The translations under genes and the position numbers were made by a program. Below, piece after piece: positions 5,092 to 7,417 of a stretch of 7,417 nucleotides of DNA (position 1 is its first letter; every line of letters starts with the position of its first letter). This stretch comes from an uncultured Bifidobacterium sp. GTDB taxonomy: Bacteria > Actinomycetota > Actinomycetes > Actinomycetales > Bifidobacteriaceae. Where the stretch lies: contig CALEGL010000336.1 of the NCBI GenBank assembly GCA_937876495.1, forward strand, positions 1 to 7,417. Reading direction: 5' to 3'. A model generated the notes under the pieces. It did not search any database, had not been told where the DNA came from, and was given only the letters and a program-made list of their open reading frames with translations.

Positions 5092-6723
5092 CTATCCCTC
5101 AATGAAGTCCTCGGCCCAGTTGGTCCCCAGCCAGTAGGTGCCGATGCCCGTCAGTCGGATTCCGGAACGCGTGGCCACCGCCGACCTGCCCCAGTACACC
5201 GGCGAGTAGACGTCCTGCTCGAGGGCCGTCTTCGTCGTGTCCAGAACGGCGTCCAGCTTCGCGGACTCGTCGGTGAGCGAGCCGATGGAATCCGTCTTGG
5301 CCGCGACGGCCGAATCCTCCCAGTTGGCCGGGTTCGAGCCCTTCCCACCCGCGGCGAGCAGCCATGAGGAGATCTCGTTGGGCTGGGGCGTGGTCGGGTT
5401 GTAGATCATCCAGCCGACGCCCTGCTTGCCGTTGCCGATCTCGTTGAGCCACTGCTCGAGAGGAATCTCCTTGACATTGAGCGTGACGCCGATCTTCTTG
5501 AGGGACTGCGCCAGTGCCAGGGAGGCCTGTCCGACGGCCGAATAGCCGGTGGGGTACGTCAGTGTGGCGGTGAAGCCGTCCGGCGAAGACGATTCGGCGA
5601 GCTCCTTCTTCGCCTTGGCCAGGCTGTAGGAGAGGGCCGGGAGGTCGGCGACCTTCTTCGCGGCCTTGGAGCGGTTGTTGTCCGTCCATCCCGCAAGCTG
5701 GTCGGGCGAATCGATGCCCGTTGCCACCTCGCCGTTGCCCTTGAGGATGCCGCTGACGATGCCCTTCTTATCGACGGCGTAGGAGACGGCCTTGCGCACG
5801 TGGATGTCGTTGAAGGGTTTGACGGAGGAGTCGAAGGTCAGGCCATAGTACGACCTGTCGGGATAGGTGGTCACCTTCGCGCCGCCGGACTCCCACTGAG
5901 AGATCTGGGTGACGGGGACGTTGAACGCCACGTCGGTCTTGCCGTTGCGGAAGGCGAGCTGTCTGGTGGAATCCTCGGTGATGAAGTCGATGCGGATCTT
6001 CTTCGGTCCCGTGTTCTTTCCCCAGTAGTCGGAGAACTTCGTCAGGGTCACGTGGCTGGATGGGTCGAACTCCGTGACCTTGTACGGTCCGGTCCCCACG
6101 ATGAGCCCCTTGGAGGAGCCGTAGTCGCTGCCCTCCTTCTTGCGGAAGCTCTCCGACGTGACGAAAAGCCCCGCGGTGTTGGACACCTGCATGGCGAAGT
6201 CGGGCTGGGAGCTCGTCAGCGTGATGGTCAGCTGGTCGTCTCCCGTCTTCTCGACGCTTTTCACGTAGTCCGGCCAGTACACCGACAGTCCCGGGGACTG
6301 CTTGGAGTCCCGGGCAACGTTGATGGAGTCGACGATGTCATCCACCGTCATCGTGGTGCCGTCGTGGAACCTGACGTTCTTCCTGATGGTGAACACCCAG
6401 ACCTTGTTCTTGTCCTTCGTCGTCCATGAGGTGGCGAGCGCCGGAATGACCTTTCCCTTGTCATTGACGCCGGTGAGCCCCTCCTGGTAAAGGGCGGCGA
6501 GCTGATAGTTCGCGCTGCCGGCCTCCTGGTTCACGCTGAGCGTGCTCACGGCCGAGGCGCTTGCCACGGTGAGCTCGCTAATGGGCCCGCTGGACGTCGA
6601 CTGCGACGACGACGCCGATCCGCATCCCGCAAGGGCCAGCGTCGCCCTGACGGCCACCGCGGCCCCGATTCGCCGGGCAACGCCGCCCACCGCGCGCCCC
6701 CTCGTCAGCACACGTCCGTCCAT
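5092..6723 (-). CDS. Family-5 peptide-binding lipoprotein of an ABC importer
   Basis: This 543-residue protein is the substrate-binding component, anchored outside the membrane. It has a basic N-terminus (Arg17, Arg18) and a lipobox LAGC with lipidated Cys34, followed by a Ser-rich linker (38-46). The mature part shows SBP_bac_5 landmarks: WVFTIRKNVRFHDGTTMT (109-126), GTGPYKVTEFD (210-220) with a following YWG, and VRKAVSYAVDKKGI (309-322). Length is normal for the family. The signal peptide is unusual because Arg26 (codon AGG) interrupts the hydrophobic stretch between residues 19 and 33. This is the first gene of the operon, with a G-rich leader upstream of the ATG; the bases just before it are GGGGGGGGACGGGAC. 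Peptides are the likeliest ligands given the matching permeases and the peptidase, but family 5 also binds nickel chelates, opines and sugars. Confidence 0.95.
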   Translation of the reverse strand: MDGRVLTRGRAVGGVARRIGAAVAVRATLALAGCGSASSSQSTSSGPISELTVASASAVSTLSVNQEAGSANYQLAALYQEGLTGVNDKGKVIPALATSWTTKDKNKVWVFTIRKNVRFHDGTTMTVDDIVDSINVARDSKQSPGLSVYWPDYVKSVEKTGDDQLTITLTSSQPDFAMQVSNTAGLFVTSESFRKKEGSDYGSSKGLIVGTGPYKVTEFDPSSHVTLTKFSDYWGKNTGPKKIRIDFITEDSTRQLAFRNGKTDVAFNVPVTQISQWESGGAKVTTYPDRSYYGLTFDSSVKPFNDIHVRKAVSYAVDKKGIVSGILKGNGEVATGIDSPDQLAGWTDNNRSKAAKKVADLPALSYSLAKAKKELAESSSPDGFTATLTYPTGYSAVGQASLALAQSLKKIGVTLNVKEIPLEQWLNEIGNGKQGVGWMIYNPTTPQPNEISSWLLAAGGKGSNPANWEDSAVAAKTDSIGSLTDESAKLDAVLDTTKTALEQDVYSPVYWGRSAVATRSGIRLTGIGTYWLGTNWAEDFIEG

Positions 6724-6730
6724 GTCCCGT

Positions 6731-6738
6731 CCCCCCCC
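6731..6738 (-). repeat. G8 homopolymer just upstream of the binding-protein start
   Basis: Eight consecutive G residues on the coding (minus) strand end 7 nt before the ATG, followed by ACGGGAC. The run sits where a ribosome binding site should be. Slippage there would change spacing around the initiation region without shifting the reading frame. A second G-rich segment (G5-AA-G7) lies at 6775-6788 in the same leader. Confidence 0.6.
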
Positions 6739-6807
6739 GCTTTCTCAAGGCCATCCCACCGACCGCCCACCGGACCCCCCCTTCCCCCGCAGGCCTTTTC
6801 GCCTCTT

Positions 6808-6837
6808 AGGCTATGCTCGCGACGTTACGATCCGCAA
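6808..6837 (-). promoter_or_regulatory. Candidate promoter of the peptide-import operon
   Basis: On the minus strand TTGCGG (6837-6832) and TAGCCT (6813-6808) are separated by 18 bp. The -10 fits the actinobacterial TANNNT pattern; the -35 matches only the TTG part of TTGACA. Initiation about 6801 would give a leader of roughly 78 nt. This is the best pair I found in the 191-bp divergent region, but it is a weak match. Confidence 0.35.
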
Positions 6838-6864
6838 TGCCCCAGTCATCGCGAATTCATATAT

Positions 6865-6907
6865 CCGGTTATCGCGGCCCAGTCCGGCGCGCGAACCGGT
6901 GATAGCG
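6865..6907. repeat. Spaced direct repeat upstream of the efflux gene
   Basis: CCGGTTATCGCG (6865-6876) and CCGGTGATAGCG (6896-6907) match at 10 of 12 positions and start 31 bp apart, close to three helical turns. The second copy overlaps the candidate -10 element of the efflux gene, so a protein bound there could block transcription. No regulator gene is visible in the window. Confidence 0.4.
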
Positions 6908-6908
6908 T
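6900..6908 (+). promoter_or_regulatory. Candidate extended -10 of the efflux gene (leaderless)
   Basis: TGATAGCGT combines an extended -10 dinucleotide (TG, one base) with TAGCGT, a TANNNT hexamer. Counting about 7 nt downstream places the transcription start on the G of the GTG codon at 6915. No good -35 is visible, as expected for an extended -10 promoter. No ribosome binding site precedes the GTG, which agrees with a leaderless mRNA, common in Actinobacteria. Confidence 0.4.
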
Positions 6909-6914
6909 AAAACG

Positions 6915-7417
6915 GTGACATCACAGGAACCGCGGGAATCCGAACCAGCCGGCGACATCGACAGGGACCGAGTCCCCCCGCGCGTCCGCCTCTCCATCGT
7001 CGCGGCCGCCCTGCTCTCGTTCACCGGGATTCTCACCGAGACGTCGCTGAACGTCACGTTCACCACCATGACCCGCCAGTTCGCGCTGCCGATGTCCACC
7101 GTGCAGACGCTCACCTCCGGCTATCTGCTTATGGTCACGCTGGCGATGAGCGCCTCGGCGTATCTGCTCCGACGCTTCGACGCGCGAATCCTCTTCCGTT
7201 CGTCGGTCATCGTGAGTCTCGTCGGCCTGTTGCTGTGCGCGCTGCCGCTTCCGGCCTCCCCGTCAACGTTCCCGGTGCTGCTGGCCGGCCGTCTGCTGCA
7301 GGCGATGGCCACGGGCGTCTCCACGCCGCTGATGATGCACGTCATCCTCACGTCGGTTCCGCTGCATCTGCGCGGCACGTATCTGGGATTCGCCGGGATG
7401 GTCATCTCGTTCGCCCC
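6915..7417 (+). CDS. DHA2-type MFS multidrug efflux transporter (partial, GTG start)
   Basis: This is the N-terminal part (167 complete codons) of a proton-driven drug exporter, cut by the right edge; full family members have about 450-520 residues and usually 14 membrane segments. A hydrophilic leader (1-25) precedes membrane segment 1, which contains the acidic motif LTETSLNVTF (40-49), a variant of the LDxTVVNVALP motif. STVQTLTSGYLLM (61-73) opens segment 2, LLRRFDARILF (84-94) is the motif-A loop, AGRLLQAMATGVSTPLMM (124-141) is segment 4 with its Arg126, and LRGTYLGFAGMVISFAP begins segment 5. This order is closest to the EmrB/LmrB branch. An in-frame TAG at 6903 rules out a longer start, and GTG 6915 is the first start codon after it; the next in-frame ATG (7068) would delete segment 1. 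The exported drug cannot be inferred. It diverges from the importer operon. Confidence 0.88.
   Translation, partial: MTSQEPRESEPAGDIDRDRVPPRVRLSIVAAALLSFTGILTETSLNVTFTTMTRQFALPMSTVQTLTSGYLLMVTLAMSASAYLLRRFDARILFRSSVIVSLVGLLLCALPLPASPSTFPVLLAGRLLQAMATGVSTPLMMHVILTSVPLHLRGTYLGFAGMVISFA

Larger units (their letters stand above)
6724..6914. promoter_or_regulatory. Divergent intergenic region between importer operon and efflux gene
   Basis: This 191-bp region carries the 5' ends of both divergent genes. The half next to the importer gene is C-rich on the plus strand (G-rich in that gene's leader). The half next to the efflux gene contains an AT-rich patch, GAATTCATATAT (6853-6864), and a near-identical direct repeat (6865-6876 and 6896-6907). 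No open frame with coding character was found inside it. The layout allows shared control of both genes, which is inference. Confidence 0.6.

Noticed and set aside
4036..5367. Plus-strand open frame of 443 codons opposite the first permease and the end of the binding-protein gene
   Set aside because: It crosses the boundary of two well-supported genes, encodes a highly charged low-complexity product with no domain, and is explained by the scarcity of stops on the antisense strand of GC-rich genes.
6664..6675. Arg-Arg pair in the binding-protein leader (residues 17-18), considered as a Tat export signal
   Set aside because: The context ARRIGA lacks the S/T-R-R-x-F-L-K pattern, and the LAGC lipobox fits ordinary lipoprotein export.

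Overview
The window looks like chromosomal DNA from a high-GC Gram-positive bacterium (Actinobacteria). The genes favour G or C at third positions, the binding protein is a lipoprotein, and the divergent gene appears to start on a leaderless GTG. A member of the Bifidobacteriaceae or a relative would fit, but no marker gene fixes the genus. All identifications below come from reading motifs; no database search was run.

Layout, left to right. (1) Positions 1-89 hold the 5' end of a minus-strand gene I cannot identify. (2) Positions 90-597 are a 508-bp AT-richer gap with no convincing gene. It holds a candidate promoter for the left gene, a perfect 15-bp dyad, a bulged hairpin and a short tandem repeat. 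(3) Positions 6723 down to 598 are one tight minus-strand operon of five genes: a family-5 peptide-binding lipoprotein, two peptide-importer permeases, a fused two-domain ATPase, and a C39-like cysteine peptidase of the PF11814/DUF3335 type. The last four genes are joined by 4-bp overlaps or a 2-bp gap, while a 72-bp gap with a hairpin separates the binding protein from the permeases. (4) Positions 6724-6914 are a divergent promoter region with G-rich tracts and a spaced direct repeat. (5) From 6915 to the right edge runs the 5' part of a plus-strand DHA2-type multidrug efflux transporter, which uses a GTG start.

How the genes work together: the lipoprotein should capture a peptide outside the membrane, the two permeases form the channel, and the fused ATPase drives import. 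The peptidase has no signal peptide and is translationally tied to the ATPase, so it should act in the cytoplasm, possibly on the imported peptide. This import-and-cleave arrangement is the most interesting feature. Two further oddities stand out: the first ATPase domain has Arg where the switch His belongs, and the peptidase carries an N-terminal domain I do not recognise. The divergent efflux pump could share regulation with the operon, but this is only inference from position.
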